64,000 bases of DNA, from NCBI GenBank assembly GCA_022478985.1, contig JAKSZP010002709.1, positions 124,001-188,000 on the forward strand, read 5' to 3'. This DNA comes from Massospora cicadina (taxonomy: Eukaryota > Entomophthoromycota > Entomophthoromycetes > Entomophthorales > Entomophthoraceae). This document shows, piece by piece, positions 12,701 through 25,300 of this stretch. Under the pieces are notes generated by a model. It did not search any database. It was not told where the DNA came from and saw nothing but the letters and a program-made list of their open reading frames with translations. Position 1 is the first letter of the stretch. Each line of letters begins with the position of its first letter. The translations under genes and the position numbers were made by a program.

Positions 12701-12719
12701 CTCATCTTAGGAGGGGTAT
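12701..12719 (+). promoter_or_regulatory. Polypurine tract of element A
   Basis: CTCATCTTAGGAGGGGTAT directly precedes the TGTCATGG start of the 3' LTR. The complement of the same tract borders the left LTR of element F (16352-16366). Confidence 0.75.
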
Positions 12720-14370
12720 TGTCATGGAAACTATCACAAGTATACTGTAAAATAATTACTTGCCCTATGGAAGGAACACCGCCATTATATAACCACTACA
12801 AGATTTTCAAATTTAAGAGCAAAACGAGTATAAATTAGATAAATCCTTTTTATAGATGAAAGCGGCCTAAGAGATTTACCATTCTGTTAGGATGACGTCA
12901 TATGAGATTTAGTACCTGCAGACTAAAGTTATTTATTGAATGAAGATTATGATGATGCCACCAGAAAATATAAACCATGACCCCCCTTTTATACCTTGGT
13001 GGTGAAATAATTTGTAAATGACCAATGATGGAGTAATTCCAGCTGAAATGGCCAATGAAAAAGGATTGACCAAAAAGTTAACCAAATTGGTTACCTTAAC
13101 TGAAGTAATTAAATTTTCCATCTAAATATTACCTGAAAAAGCAACTAATACATATCAATGATTAGATGAAACCCTGAAGAGAGGTGCATTAGAGAAGCGC
13201 CATTGTATATATCATGAACTGATTATCATATCAATAAATTGTATGAAGAAGCAATAACTTCTTTTAGTACTAGTGGAACCCAACCCAAAAGGGGTAGACG
13301 CCACGCATCTTTATTCACAAATGGTCCAAACAAAGGGATTATTATAAATTAAAAAAATCCTAATATAGCCCCTAGGTTATCAGACTAGGAAGCCATATCA
13401 GATGGCGAGGAGACTTTGGGAAAACTTTTGTCCAGCGCCTGCTTTAGTTGGCGGACCATGGCGGACAGCATTGGGGTGGGAGCATCAGCGACATGGGGCA
13501 TAAAGAGGTATAGTTGGGGGTTTTCTTCATTAATGAGGCTGGCAGTGTCCATCGCCTCAATGTATTGAGCAAGTTGATGCTCATCAAAAATGATTAGAGC
13601 TGGCACACAATTAAATGACTTGATGCGCCAGTGGGTTTCAGGATAATTGGGGTCAAAAAGAGAAGTGATAAGAAGCAATAACCAGAAGCGGTATTGAAGC
13701 CCAAACCCAGAAGCAGGGAATGAACAAGGTGCCACCAAACATCCTGTTCAAGGGATGTCAATCACAAGACAGATCTTAAAGTTATAAGCATTAAGTCAAA
13801 TGGTTGTCGCTACCAAGGCAGAAATTAAGAAGGCCCTGACAAGGGGTTCATGAAGCCCCTACACTATTGTTATACCTACTCCCATTTTGTTATCAACTCC
13901 ATTTATTTTATATCTTGAATTTATGCCAGAATTATAAAAATACTATAATTTTATTTAATATAGAAGGTTTTAAATTAGATTCAAAGTACCCTTTATTACC
14001 ACATATATTTTGGTTAGGTGAAAAGATCGCCAGTAACCAGTCTGGTATATAGGAAATAGGGTATTCATAAGAAAGGATACCTTGGTTGCTGATAATGCCA
14101 AGGAGAGGGGGTTGAGGTTTGCTTTGATCCTAGTGGCAGAGGCCAACTTACTGAAGACAAGTTCATTAGTGGCAATAAAAATATGTCATCGGGGTGATGA
14201 GCAGTTCTAGACAGCAATTGTGCTAGATTGGGTAGTATCAGAAGATTATCTACTCAGTGAAATTTCCATGCTCTTCATAGAAGATTTTCTGGTGTCTAAT
14301 CTGTTTTTGATATAAGCCCCATCAGCAGGTCAGCCATCCAATTTAAGTGAGCAAAGGTCGGCGTTCTGTC
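12720..14370 (+). repeat. 3' LTR of element A, with a LINE fragment inside
   Basis: It begins TGTCATGG and aligns with 250-1480. It is about 1651 bp because a 411-bp LINE fragment and its 13-bp duplication sit inside (13259-13682). The right end is placed by alignment to the 5' LTR and is uncertain. Confidence 0.8.
13259..13669 (-). mobile_element. 5'-truncated LINE copy
   Basis: It is flanked by a perfect 13-bp duplication, AAGAAGCAATAAC at 13246-13258 and 13670-13682; the sister LTR keeps the empty site at 774-786. Read on the minus strand it ends in CACTAGTACTAAAAGAA, which matches the end of the full LINE (CTATCTAGTATTAAAAA at about 25831-25847). A minus-strand frame is open from the truncation point to a stop at 13385, about 95 codons from the element. 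Its residues do not resemble the C-terminus of the full LINE, so this may be another subfamily. I do not recognise the fragment otherwise. Confidence 0.8.
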
Positions 14371-14982
14371 TCTAGCTTATCTATAATATATGTATCATAA
14401 AAATATACATATTGATCTATAGTGAACTCAATTTCATGTAACTCGTGTGGCTATTGAGACCTTCTCAATGCTGCCTAAAACTGTCTTTAGCTGCTAGACC
14501 CCCAAAATTCATGAAAATTCAATATAACTTTGTCCCTGGGACTCACATTTTTATTGTAAAAAATTTTATCTTTGCTATATATTTATCTTTTATATAATTC
14601 TCATGTGCTCTTTTCAAATTTGGTCATCATTATTTCTGATATATATTAAGATCAAAATTTTACACTATTAGTAAAGTCCAAGATACATTCTATATCTATT
14701 TCAACACTCTAAATCTTCAGGTTTTTAAACACTGATTTTGCAAGATGAGTGCTTTTTTATTACATTGTTCTAACTGTATAAAATAAGAATTTGAGTTTAG
14801 AACGTAATTTTGATATGATTACATTTTAAAATTTTCTCAAACTTCTACTGGAATTGGAAGTCCTATTATCAATTCATTGGCAACTTAAAGAGAATACAGT
14901 CTTGCTTATTAAAACTTAGCATCCACTACCATAACACATCTAGAAATCAAACATGATGTAGAAATATGGTATTTACCCAGAA
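14371..14982. other. AT-rich spacer between elements A and F
   Basis: There are no open frames of note and no repeat that I can match within the window. Confidence 0.5.
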
Positions 14983-16351
14983 GTCAATCTATCAGCCTTT
15001 GCCATCATAGTTAAAGTAGATGGTGTGGCCAATTTTCTATTTTAGGTTTGCGTTTGACATAGTTTAGACAAAAAGAGTGGGTTTAAAATTGGTAAAAAGT
15101 TAAAACTATATATTATGAGTGGTTCTTTGCTCGCCTGGAATTTCAGCAAGTTAATCTGGTCAATACTGTCTTTCACCCTACTGATGGATACTTCTAGTAC
15201 TCTGTCACAACTTTGGCGCTACTTTATACGTTGGTCTCCTATACAAAACACAAGAGAGGTTTGACCAATCTTTCCTGGCGCTTTCAGCATCAGTTGCCCT
15301 ATTCATAAAGTGCTTACTCAAGAAAATCCCAAATCTGGTTATCTGATAATGCTTTATCTAATCTCAGATTTTGTATTAAAGACCCTTACTCAAAAAAATA
15401 AAGTGGAATGACGATACAAACTGTAGAGTCCTTAGTAAAGACTATTTTAAATATGTAAATTTGAGGTAGTTTTACACTTCAATTATAGAGGAGTAGTAGC
15501 ATAGCAGGGTGGTTCCTGATCCACTTTGGGTTGGGTTTCAATTGACATAAGTTTATAACCAGCACAGGCTTAAAAATAACTTGGTTTGGTATTTGTCCCA
15601 AGGTTGATCTACCTCATTTACTTTTTTTACACTTCAACTATAATTCAAAAAGATAATTAAATATGAGTATAAGCAATACTATATTTGGTCGTGTACTTCT
15701 GTTTATCTTCTTAATTTAAAATATCCTTAGGGAGTCCACTTGCACTAGCTCCCTGATGTGGGAGCTCCATCTTCCATTAATTGTATGGCTTCCAAAGGTG
15801 GTGCTTTTTCTTGTTAAATCTGTTTTTTAGTCAAAGTTAAGATTTCATCTATTTTTTTATTTTCCATTTCAGCTTTGCACTTGGCACTTCTGATTTCAGT
15901 TAGTGGCGCCATTTTGAGACGTCTAGATTTTCCATCCCATTCATTACTAAGAATTTTATTCTTAATTTGTTAATATCAGGTCAGTTGATGATGTTTGGAT
16001 GGGAAATTAACTTTAAGCGGATTACAATCATTAAGCCCATCATAAATGGCATTAGTTGGAGCTCTTCTGTAATTTCCAGGTGTAAATATATATTTTATCA
16101 CCTCTGGTTATAAAAAGGGCTTATTGGCCATAAATGGAAATATCTGATTATCTCAGCTAAGCGATATTAAAGAGCAATATCTTTGATAAAATTTTATCTG
16201 TTGCAGACTATATAAGGGTATTATTGCTTCCATTCTCAACTTCTAAATTACTGTTAACCTCAGCAGTTTTGTTTTGTTGACTATCAATGAGAATCCTTAC
16301 CAATATTCAGAAATTACTATCAACTATACTTGTGGCCTCATACACATTACA
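14983..16351 (-). repeat. 3' LTR of element F (left copy)
   Basis: It aligns with 27659-29320, for example GGATACTTCT near 15187 and 27853, CAAATCCCAA-like blocks, and CTCCCTGATSTGGGAGCTCC near 15750 and 28721. It is about 1369 bp including SINE copy 1. Confidence 0.8.
15488..15625 (+). mobile_element. tRNA-like SINE, copy 1
   Basis: A 138-bp unit is flanked by a near-perfect 17-bp duplication, TTTACACTTCAATTATA (15471-15487) and the same with one change (15626-15642). An A-box-like TAGCATAGCAGG is at 15497-15508 and a B-box-like GGGTTTCAATTGA at about 15533-15545, spaced as in a tRNA gene. The unit ends T-rich, as a pol III terminator would. Copy 2 (27100-27248, minus) shares GTCCCAAGGTTGA and the head region. 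Confidence 0.75.
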
Positions 16352-16366
16352 CCTCCTAAGATGAGG
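16352..16366 (-). promoter_or_regulatory. Polypurine tract of element F
   Basis: The plus strand reads CCTCCTAAGATGAGG directly after the left LTR; on the minus strand this is CCTCATCTTAGGAGG, the same tract as in element A. Confidence 0.75.
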
Positions 16367-19300
16367 TCAGGGGAAGAATATTGGGTGTCCTGAATGTATC
16401 TGTTAAATACAATATTTATATTGTCGTCTCTAATGGTGTACTTGGTTCCTCACTTGGCCAGGACATTTTCTGGTCCAGAAAAATGCCATGAAAGTTCTCT
16501 GGCTGACTTTCTAACACATTATATAACAAAACCTTCTCTCCTACACTTAACTCTGAAAATTAGTTCTACATTGACTATCAACTTGATTAAAATTAGTCAC
16601 TTCCATGTTCTTACCTGCTTCTGACTTTATAAATAAGCTTATCAGCTAACTCTTGATGCTAGTTTCCAGGTGGTATGTTCTTGTGATCCACGTTGATGAC
16701 TTTGACTAGTAAGGTACGTTAGACCAACTCTCATACATAGAGCGAATTAAAGTTTAACATGCCTATCACCCAGTTATGGTTAAGTATTAAAGCAACGAAG
16801 AGGGTGACAGATGGTCCCATTTTCCCAGTAGTTCACTGCCATTTTAAGAGTATATCTCCTAAGATTTCTTTTATAAACTCAATGCTTCCATTAAATGATA
16901 GAGTGTAGGATATTGTTATTTTGTTTCACCAATACCTATCCCATTAATATTTATATCACGTCAGAAATGAAGTTACCATCATTGGTGAAGAGCAGAACTC
17001 TGAGGCATCCATGTATTGTGACAATTTTCATTTAACAGAAATCACACTGATGATCCTTCAATGTATGTCTTCACTGCCACATCCAAAACCCATTTTTATA
17101 AAATGGTCTGTTTATTTGATAACAACTTTATTTTCATTTGAGGCATTATTTGATGTTCCAATTTTATCAATTGATACGTTGTGGAAAGGATATATAGTTA
17201 TTGTCTCAATACTCAAATTTCTTCTCAAGGGGTTTGAAATTGCACACGGTAGACAGAATACTAGTTTGATGCACTTTGTCTGGCATTGAATCTCAGTAAA
17301 ACCGTTCCTTAGATATGCCAGTGTCTTTTTAGAATCAGCCATGCTTAACTTTCTTTTTGGCTTCCATCACTAAGTTTGTGCAATCGCTAAATAATATGTA
17401 CAGGCACCATTTTCATTGATCATCTTCTAAAGACCACAAAATTATACCTGGTATCTTTGGTACATCTTCTTAAGACAAAATTAACCTTTCAATATCATCT
17501 TTCCACTTCTCTTCAACTAATACTACCAGGTCTTATAATTAATTGCTCTCATGTGCTGAAGATTAAACACAGGCATTCTAGATAATTTATCTGCGTTCAG
17601 GTGTTTTCTTTGTTCTCAGTGTATGAATTCAAAATCATACCATTGTAGGTAAAATAACCAATTGATTAGGCTTCCATCGTGAACCTTCATGTTTCATAGC
17701 CATCCAAGTTAAGCATGATCCATCACCAATATAAAAAAGTACTCCATGTAAGTAGGGTTATAGGCGTTTAGCTACTCTTATGACTGACAGGTGTTATCTC
17801 TAAGTAAATGCGTCATTCTTTGCCCGCTTATAGACTTTAGATTAGTACTAAATGGAATTATTAATCCTGTATATCAAACTGGGCTAGTATTTCTTTAGGC
17901 CCAACATTGTTGGAATCTATAAACAAGTAGTATGTTTTGTTATAGTTTGGTTATGTCAAAATATTTTTCTATCAGTCTTGCTTTTAACTCTTCAAGTGCC
18001 TGTTCTTTCTCTAGACCCCACATAAACCTAGTCTTCTTTGTAAAGAGGTAGGTCAAAGGTTCAGCTTAAGTCCACATTTTTGAAGGATAAACTTCCTATA
18101 GTATCTCATCATTCTAAGAGGTCTTATACATTGCGCATACTTTAGTTATTCCATGGATATGATTGTGCGGTTTTTACCTTCTTGTGGTTTAATTCCTTGA
18201 GGGTGATCTTGAGCCCAAGGGACTTTAATCATTTTTTAAATAAACGACTGCTTCAATTCAATTTAAGGTTATTTTTTTAGTACTAGATGGTCCAATTTAA
18301 GGTTATTCATATCTTGTAAATATTCTCATAGGTGCATGAGATGGCCTTGATAGGTGCAACTTAATACAGTGATATCATACAGTACTAGAACATAAGATAG
18401 TTTCAGAAATTCAAAGATTCTGTCCTTAGTGCATTGTTATGTTGCACGGGCATTACAAAGTCCTTGCGGCATCCTTGTAGACTCAAAAAAACTTTGAATG
18501 CTGATAAGGGAGAATTTTCCTAGTCCTCCAGTGACAAGTTCATCTGAAAGTAGCCAATGGCTAAGTCCATCGCAGAGAAGTACTTTATCCACCCAAGCGT
18601 TTCAAAGCTTCATCTATTCTGGGGAGCATATATTATTCTTTTATGATAACCTCATTCAATTGGTGGAATTTATCACAATAATGTGTTTAAATTCTTTTTT
18701 TCTGACTAGCAACAATGGCGAGGCCAATAAGCTCTTTGAGGGTCTCAGGAGGCCAGTTTTGCTAAGTTGATTAAGTACTTTAGCAATGAATTATTCATAT
18801 ATTTTAGATTGTCTTGGTCTATAATATATGCAATAGATGATCCAATCCACTCGGTGTACTTATCCTTTGCATAGCCCATACTCTTTTGGGCCAGTACTGA
18901 AGATATCGTTAAACACATCCAAGAGCTAAATCAACTACTCTTGTTCCTTGGCTTTATATCTATATACCTAGTTCAATGAAACTGTAATGTCATGAACTGA
19001 ATTAATGGTGTTACAACTATGTAGTCTTGCTTGAGCGAGGACCTGCTTTTATTATTGAACTGGCTAATTGGTGATATCCCTCAAGATGATGTTATCTCAC
19101 ATAAGAAACTTAAATTAAAGAAGCTAGATAGGGCCCACAACTCCTGATCTCTGAACCCATTATGATTAAAGACTTCAAGTATAGTATTAGGGGTATCTTC
19201 AAGCTGATTAAAAGTGGTATCATTCACAGATCACCAGGTCAAATCTTTAAAAGTCTCACTTGCAATCAATGATAAACCTTTCTCTGCGCTTATCATGGAT

Positions 19301-19741
19301 AGTAGTTGCCTAAAAATCATATTCTTTAGAGTGTAGTGTATAGGATATATATATTTTGTCTGATTTAAATAATAATGTTCTTTGTTTGCACGCCTTAGAA
19401 TTATCTTTTTTGATCAAAAAGCAATTGGTAGTTGAGTATGCTCTTGTACTGTTAGTAAATTTACTATTTAAAAGAGACTTAATGAGGAATTGCATCATGA
19501 TCATAAAATTTTAGCAATCTCTGTCTAGAAAAATCACATGCATTTGACTTAACATTCTGAAATGTAAGATCAAAGAAGACTATGCTGCCAAGGCGCATGT
19601 TGTATCTGGCTCAGAAGTTTTGTACTTGATATTATAATTTAAAGTGCATCATGAACTTCAACTTCTTCATAATTTTGGAGGACATGATTTTGACTTGTGC
19701 GTCAGTGTAAAGAACAGCCAAAAACTCTAAATATATGAATC
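16367..19741 (-). pseudogene. Pol remnant of element F: RT, RNase H, integrase
   Basis: Reading right to left, RT remnants lie at about 18900-18100. The catalytic box near 18400-18370 is degraded to LYDITV, followed by SCTYQGHLMHL. The RNase H to connection block near 17650-17560 reads LQWYDFEFIH and then NADKLSRMP, a clear gypsy signature. Integrase lies at about 17500-16400; near 17020-16940 a frame reads GCLRVLLFTNDGNFISDVI, the second catalytic Asp block. Stops and frameshifts are frequent. A 19-bp LINE tail at 18274-18292 interrupts RT. The part from 19741 to about 18900 should hold protease, but I cannot identify its active site. Confidence 0.75.
18274..18292 (-). mobile_element. 19-bp LINE-tail micro-insertion
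   Basis: TTTTTAGTACTAGATGGTC sits between two perfect 15-bp duplications, CAATTTAAGGTTATT (18259-18273 and 18293-18307). It matches the reverse complement of the last 19 bp of the full LINE at 17 of 19 positions. It appears to be an extreme 5'-truncated LINE insertion. Confidence 0.8.
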
Positions 19742-19760
19742 ATAACTTTAACCTTGTTTA
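19742..19760 (+). repeat. Target-site duplication of the LINE, left (19 bp)
   Basis: ATAACTTTAACCTTGTTTA is repeated exactly at 25848-25866 on the far side of the LINE. The pair fixes the ends of the insertion. Confidence 0.92.
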
Positions 19761-19897
19761 AAAAGTCAACTCTTTCTGCTAAGCATCACTTTTTGAAAAT
19801 CAATTCAGCCTTGAAATTTAGCTCCACTAAAGAGATTTACGAAAACTATTAGCAAATATGGGGGGAAACCCCGCAAAAGATCCCGCGGGCTCAGCCA
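19761..19897 (+). promoter_or_regulatory. LINE 5' leader
   Basis: This 137-bp stretch between the left duplication and the likely ORF1 start would hold the internal promoter of a complete copy. I see no specific motif. Another ATG at 19858 opens a frame that stops after 14 codons. Confidence 0.45.
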
Positions 19898-22306
19898 AAT
19901 GAGCCAGCACCACCCCACAAACGAAGCAACCCCCAGTTACCCACCTCAGGGTCAACCAGAATCACCCGCTCTCAAGCAGTGGCTGTGAAAGCAGGCACCA
20001 CCCCCCAACTTGGAGCTACTTCAACTAGCGCCAGTTCACCTGATCGCACTTCTGCAACCTGCACGCCCAACAGCTCTGCGTGCACTACCTCCCAAAAACA
20101 CGCTGGGCCCCCTCCAACCAAGGAGGCCATCACCCACGCTGTTTTAATGGCGTCTGCTCAGTTGAATGCAACTCAGCCCATCCAGGCATTCACCTCCCCC
20201 ATTGTGTCAGCTAATCTAGCCCCATCTATTATTGCTGACGCCGTGTTTCTGGCTCCCCCCATGAGGGGCGATACCCAGCTACCTGGCCCCCAAACCCTCG
20301 GATGTAAGGTTGTATTAACCGCACATTCTGGTTCACTAAGCACCAAATTGGGACAATCTACTCTTCCAAATGGGGATTCAAATGGTTCGGATTTTGGAAC
20401 TTCACACCAGTTCCAATCTCACCCGTCCCATTTAAACCCCATGATCGGCACTTCTCAAGTTGGCACTTTATCTCCATATGCCAAAAACGATCAATTCACC
20501 AATCAGCCAGTGAGTTTTGCCCATGAAATCACAACAAATACTCGAGCTGAATTTATTTAAATAGATTGGGATGGTGATGAAACATCGCCCTCCTCCCAAT
20601 TGGCTGGAGTTAATTCCAAATTGGATGGGCCTCCCCAATTTAGCGAGGCCCAACAATCCGCCCCTCAATTCAATATGCCTCTAGCAACTCCTTAAACATT
20701 CCAGCAACAGGGGATCTCCACAAACTTGTCCAAACCACCAGCTCGCATTCAACCCACAATTGCAGCCCAAAGCAAACACAAACATACCAAAGGAGCCACT
20801 GGGGAGTTGCAAAAATCTCTGGCACCAACGCTACCCAAAGATGATCCCCGTGAAGTGGCGTTTATTGCTGATGTTAAGAAGAAATGGGCCAAAACTAGAG
20901 CGCAAAAAGCTCTACCTCGCTCAACCCTCTCTCATGCAATTTGCCTTTATTATGGGCATAACCCTGTTGAATTCTATACAGAGGATTACTTCTCATACTT
21001 TGCAGTAATCGCGGAGACTTTCCCAATTAACACCACCATCCATGAATCAGTGGAGGGCCACTACATTAATGCGGGCTTCACTGAAGCTGCCCTTGCTGAC
21101 CATGCTGCCACCCTCCAGGTCATTATTCTGCGTGGATCTCTTTGCATCTCCCGCACACGCTCTCACCTGAAGAAAATTTCATGGGTTACTTTTTCCAACC
21201 CACCAACGACTGTTGATCCTGAGTCTCTTAAACTGGCGCTCCATCGTGGTTTAATGGAGTTTGGGTCTGTTCTTTCAGTGGACTTTTGCGTCCCCTCTTA
21301 CTATGCTCTCACCCTAAGATCTCACACTGCTAGGGCGTCGTTCATCCCCTCCCCCACTGTATCCCGCAACATTGAGGTTATTCCTCGTGTGGCGGTAGTT
21401 GGGGCATGACCTGAGATCTTTTTTGTCGACCCTGATCAGGCGCGCCCCCGGTGTTCATGGTGTAACGCCCTTGGACACCTGTATAGTGGCTGCACAGCTC
21501 AAAAACAAGCCCTCTTAGCCACCACCCAGGGGCCTAAACCAGGCCAAAAACGATCCCACGTGGCCGCAGAAGCAATTACACAACTCACACAATGGGTTCC
21601 CATTCAAGGCCTGTCCCCTGAGGCCTTACGCCTAGCAGTTAAAACAGCTAACCCCACTATTGGTATGGGATACCTTCGCGCTCATGCCCCCCTTCCAGTG
21701 GGCACCCCCTCCAATCTCCCAGAGTCAACTCCCTCTCTCACCAAGCGCAAGGCATCTCCCACAGGGCGCCCCTCGTCAGCCACCCCCACTCAGGGCTCCG
21801 CGGCACCCCCACCAACCTCCACCAGCAATTTATCGCATCAACCCTCAGCTCCCAATAGAGCTATGCCCACCAGCATGGACTGGCAACCCGCGGCCTGCGG
21901 TAGAAGTGCCACCTCAAAGAGTACTACCCCAACCCCACAGTCTATTTCACGTGGCTCCTTTGCAGTGTTGGAGGAAGTGAATATGGACTCAGACCCATCA
22001 AATGGGGACACCGCGGAGGTTGCCGTTGAGCACTCTCAGGTCCTTCCCCTGCAATGGAGTGGGGGCAGCATCCTAGGCTGGCTTACTGGGTCCTCCGCCC
22101 CCCACCCTCTCCTTCCCCTCAGAACCCTCAACGCTCCTCACAGATTGCAGAAAATAGTCAAGCTAAAGGACTCAAAACTAGCCGCCTCACAGCAACAGTT
22201 TCAAGCGCTGTCAACCTCCCAGGACATGGAGGGGAACAGCTATGAGTCCCCACGGCAGCACCCTGTCCCTGCAATCCATCAACGTGAATGGGTTGCAGGA
22301 CTTTAA
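19898..22306 (+). pseudogene. LINE ORF1 (RNA-binding, CCHC knuckle), three in-frame stops
   Basis: One frame runs from an ATG at 19898 to a TAA at 22304-22306, about 800 codons. It is broken by TAA at 20558-20560, TAA at 20693-20695 and TGA at 21407-21409. The N-terminal third is low-complexity, rich in Pro, Ser, Thr and Gln. A more ordered middle (20726-21400) probably holds the nucleic-acid binding fold. A zinc knuckle CSWCNALGHLYSGC (CX2CX4HX4C) lies at about 21453-21494, followed by a Pro/Ser-rich tail. Such ORF1 proteins coat the LINE RNA. The start is a guess: the frame is also open upstream without an ATG. The end overlaps ORF2 by about 65 bp in another frame. Confidence 0.85.
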
Positions 22307-25300
22307 GCGTAGAGCTTGCCTCCTCCACAACTTCAGGTCAGCACAAATTGACATCGCTGCTATTTAGGAGCCCCATATCCTCCCCCACAAACAATCTGCA
22401 TGGAATGAACAGTTTGGAGACAACTCCTTCTGGACAAACCATGTCGCCCTTATTGTTTTGAATCCCCGGGTTAAAACCCATTCTTTTTCACAATATCTAG
22501 GTGGCCGCCTCATAACTGCCAAACTCGCCACTCCTGACTTCTATTTCTTCTCTTCAAGCATTTACCTTCCTAATGCAGGTCAGGAGCAAAACTGGCTCTT
22601 GGAAGAGCTCGTCCAACTCAATCTCCTACGGAATACAGTCCTCTTGGGAGATTTCAACACAACCATAAGTCGCGTCCGTGACTCTTACCCCCCTGCAGCA
22701 AAGGAATGCCCTGGATCAAGTCGCCTCCAGGATTTCCTTCGCCTGAGTGGCTTTATGGATGCGCTTCCACCCTCCGCGTCTGGCCTAGGTTGCATGACTA
22801 GGATCCAGTATGATGGAGGAGCTTTCCAGTCAGCGTCACGCATAGATATGGCACTGATTGGCCCCCTGCTAATTGGCCGCGTCTCCTCTCTCATCTCTCG
22901 TGACAACCATCTGAGTGATCACAGGTCACTCACCGTGGTCCTCACCACCATGCTTAGACTGTCGTGTAGGTTCTGGCCTATGTTTGCCCCAGCTCTTCTC
23001 AACAACCCCTTCACTAGGGATAAGCTGTCTATGACCATCCGGGAGACTCTCACCTCTCCCCCCCACCCCACCTGCTTGACTACAAGGCTAGATGGATGGT
23101 GACCAAGGAGAGCATCACCCGCGTTGCTTACAAATGTGCCAAAGCCCAGATTACTGCAGCTCGCGCCAGAGTCAAAAGGGTGGAAGCCAGAATCAGACAT
23201 CTGGAGCGAAACTGCCAGCCTTCGCCCTCTCCCAGTTGGTTGGAAGACTGGAAAGCGGCGCAGGAAGCACTCCTCTTGGAGCTCACACTGCAGGAAGAAC
23301 GGGCAGCAAACTTTGCTACATCTCGTTACTATTCTCAATGGGAACGCCCCACCCGCTTCTTCTTTCAGAAACAGAAAGCCCGGTCAACAGCGCAGGATAT
23401 CACTGCACTGAAGATTGGCACTACAACCACTTCGGATAAGGAGGAAATCACGCAGGAACTACAACGCTTCTAATCCAGCCTCTTCCATACCACCCAGGTG
23501 GACCCATCAGACATCCAAGTCTTCCTGTGGTGGGCTCCAGAGCCGCCCATTGACCCACGGGCTGATGAGGCTCTACTGGCGCCTATTTTCATTCAGGAGG
23601 TGATGGAAACCCTTCTGAAATCCCCACGGCTTAAAGCCCCAGGCCCAGACGGAATACCCTTCAAGGTGTACCTTCTGGAACCTGCGTTGATAGCCAGAAC
23701 CCTCCTCGACCTCTTCGCTGCACTCTTGGTGAATGGCGAGGTCCTCCCCGACTCCAGAGGCTCAATCACGACCCTCATTTACAAGAAGTCAGACCGTGAG
23801 AACCTGGCGAACTGGCGCCCCATAGCGTTGATCAACACAGACCACAAGCTCTCCACAAAGCTTCTGGCCAACCACATCATTAAATGGGTGTCACCTCGCC
23901 TCTCCCCATCCCAGCACGGTTTTATTCCGGGGAGGTCGTTATGAGACAACTATAATGACCTTCACGTGACTTTGACTGGTAACTCTCTTAAGGTAAATGG
24001 CTTTGTGGCTCTCCTGGATATGGAGAAAGCATATGATTGGGTGGCCTGGAAGTATATTGATGCTTCCCTGGCCCTCTTCCATCTCCCCCCCGCAGCTAGG
24101 CGCTGGATATCAGCGCTCCATGACCAGCTCCACACCAGAGTCCTGGCGCCAATGGGTTTTACAGTGGCAGTACCAGTTGGACAAGGTCTCCGGCAAGGGA
24201 ACCCCCTGAGCCCTATCCTTTTTAACATCACCCTCGACCCCCTCTTGGCCTCCTTACAGGACAAACTAACAGGGATTCTGGTCCCAGGTAAAGCCCCCAC
24301 CCGCACCATGGCATTTGCAGATGAAATCGCCATTGCATTTGGCTGCCCTGGGGATGTCGCCCTCGCTGCTGTGACCATTGAGAGGTAAACCAAGGCGTCC
24401 AACGCCATGGTCAACACCTCCAAGACAACAGCTGTACAGGTCGTCTCCCCCACCTTCCCCCCACCATTTGGTATTGAACCTGTGCGTTGTACCTTCCGTC
24501 ACCTGGGCGTTCTCACCAACCAACAAGGAATTGCGCTAAAAGACAATGAGGACTTGCTTTTCGCAGCAGTTAACTCCAGGATTGCCAGCTGGAACCGGCG
24601 GCACATCACCCCCCAGGGTTGAGCTCTAATGGCCAATGTGTTCCTCCTCTCCAAAGTCTAGTCCCTAGCGCACGTCTGCCCATTCACAGATGCCTTTTAT
24701 ACGCGGCTCAATGTACTCCTCCGCTGTTGGATCTGGGGCTCAAACCATCCACCAATGGCCCTCTCTTAACCATTGCCTAACCCTGCAATGAAGGGGGCCT
24801 AGGGCTTCTGGACACGCGATCCCACGTCACCACAATCTTCCTGAAGTTCCTATGGCCGATTGTCTGCTGGAACGCGACCCCCATGCCCCAATGGGCGTCC
24901 GCCCTCCGCCAGTCAGTGTCAGCAGCTCTGGGTCTTCCTAGAGCATCTCTGACCTCATTAGGGGAGTGGCTCACAAACCACCCAGGCCATCGCCTGAAAC
25001 CTTCCTCATCCCCCTACTGGAACCAGGCTCTCCTTGCCCTAAAATGAGTAGGCGCGCGGATCCACCATGCCTTCCCATACAGAAGGGACAGTCCTGGCCT
25101 CAGCCCCCGTCGCCATGCGTTTGTGCACAATGGACAAGTTGTCACAACTCGCCTCAACCCCCAAGATCGTCCTCCCATCTGCCCAAGACTCCTTGAGCTC
25201 CTCCCTCCCTCCTTGAGATTTGACTTTAAGGAATTGTGGAAGGATGTCTATCACCCCTCCTGTCAGCAAAGGTGTCCAACACCTTATGGAGGGTGCTCCA

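Larger units (their letters stand above)
250..14370 (+). mobile_element. Ty3/gypsy retrotransposon A, decayed, interrupted by element E
   Basis: The element is bounded by two related direct LTRs (250-1480 and 12720-14370). It has a tRNA-type primer site after the first LTR and a purine-rich tract before the second. Without the nested element E and a LINE fragment it would be about 7.5 kb. Pol order RT, RNase H, integrase shows it is Ty3/gypsy. All frames are broken. No chromodomain is seen; after the integrase tail the polypurine tract follows at once. It resembles F in LTR ends and polypurine tract (CTCATCTTAGGAGG). A target duplication could not be resolved (CAGAC before, TCTAG after), so the outer ends are uncertain by several bases. 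Confidence 0.85.

Noticed and set aside
14371..14982. Tandem relation between elements A and F through a shared LTR, as with G and H
   Set aside because: A and F face opposite ways and about 600 bp of unmatched sequence separates their LTRs, so these are independent insertions.
22685..23338. Minus-strand open frames of 73 and 139 codons in the LINE
   Set aside because: They lie opposite the ORF2 endonuclease and are shadows of a GC-rich coding region.
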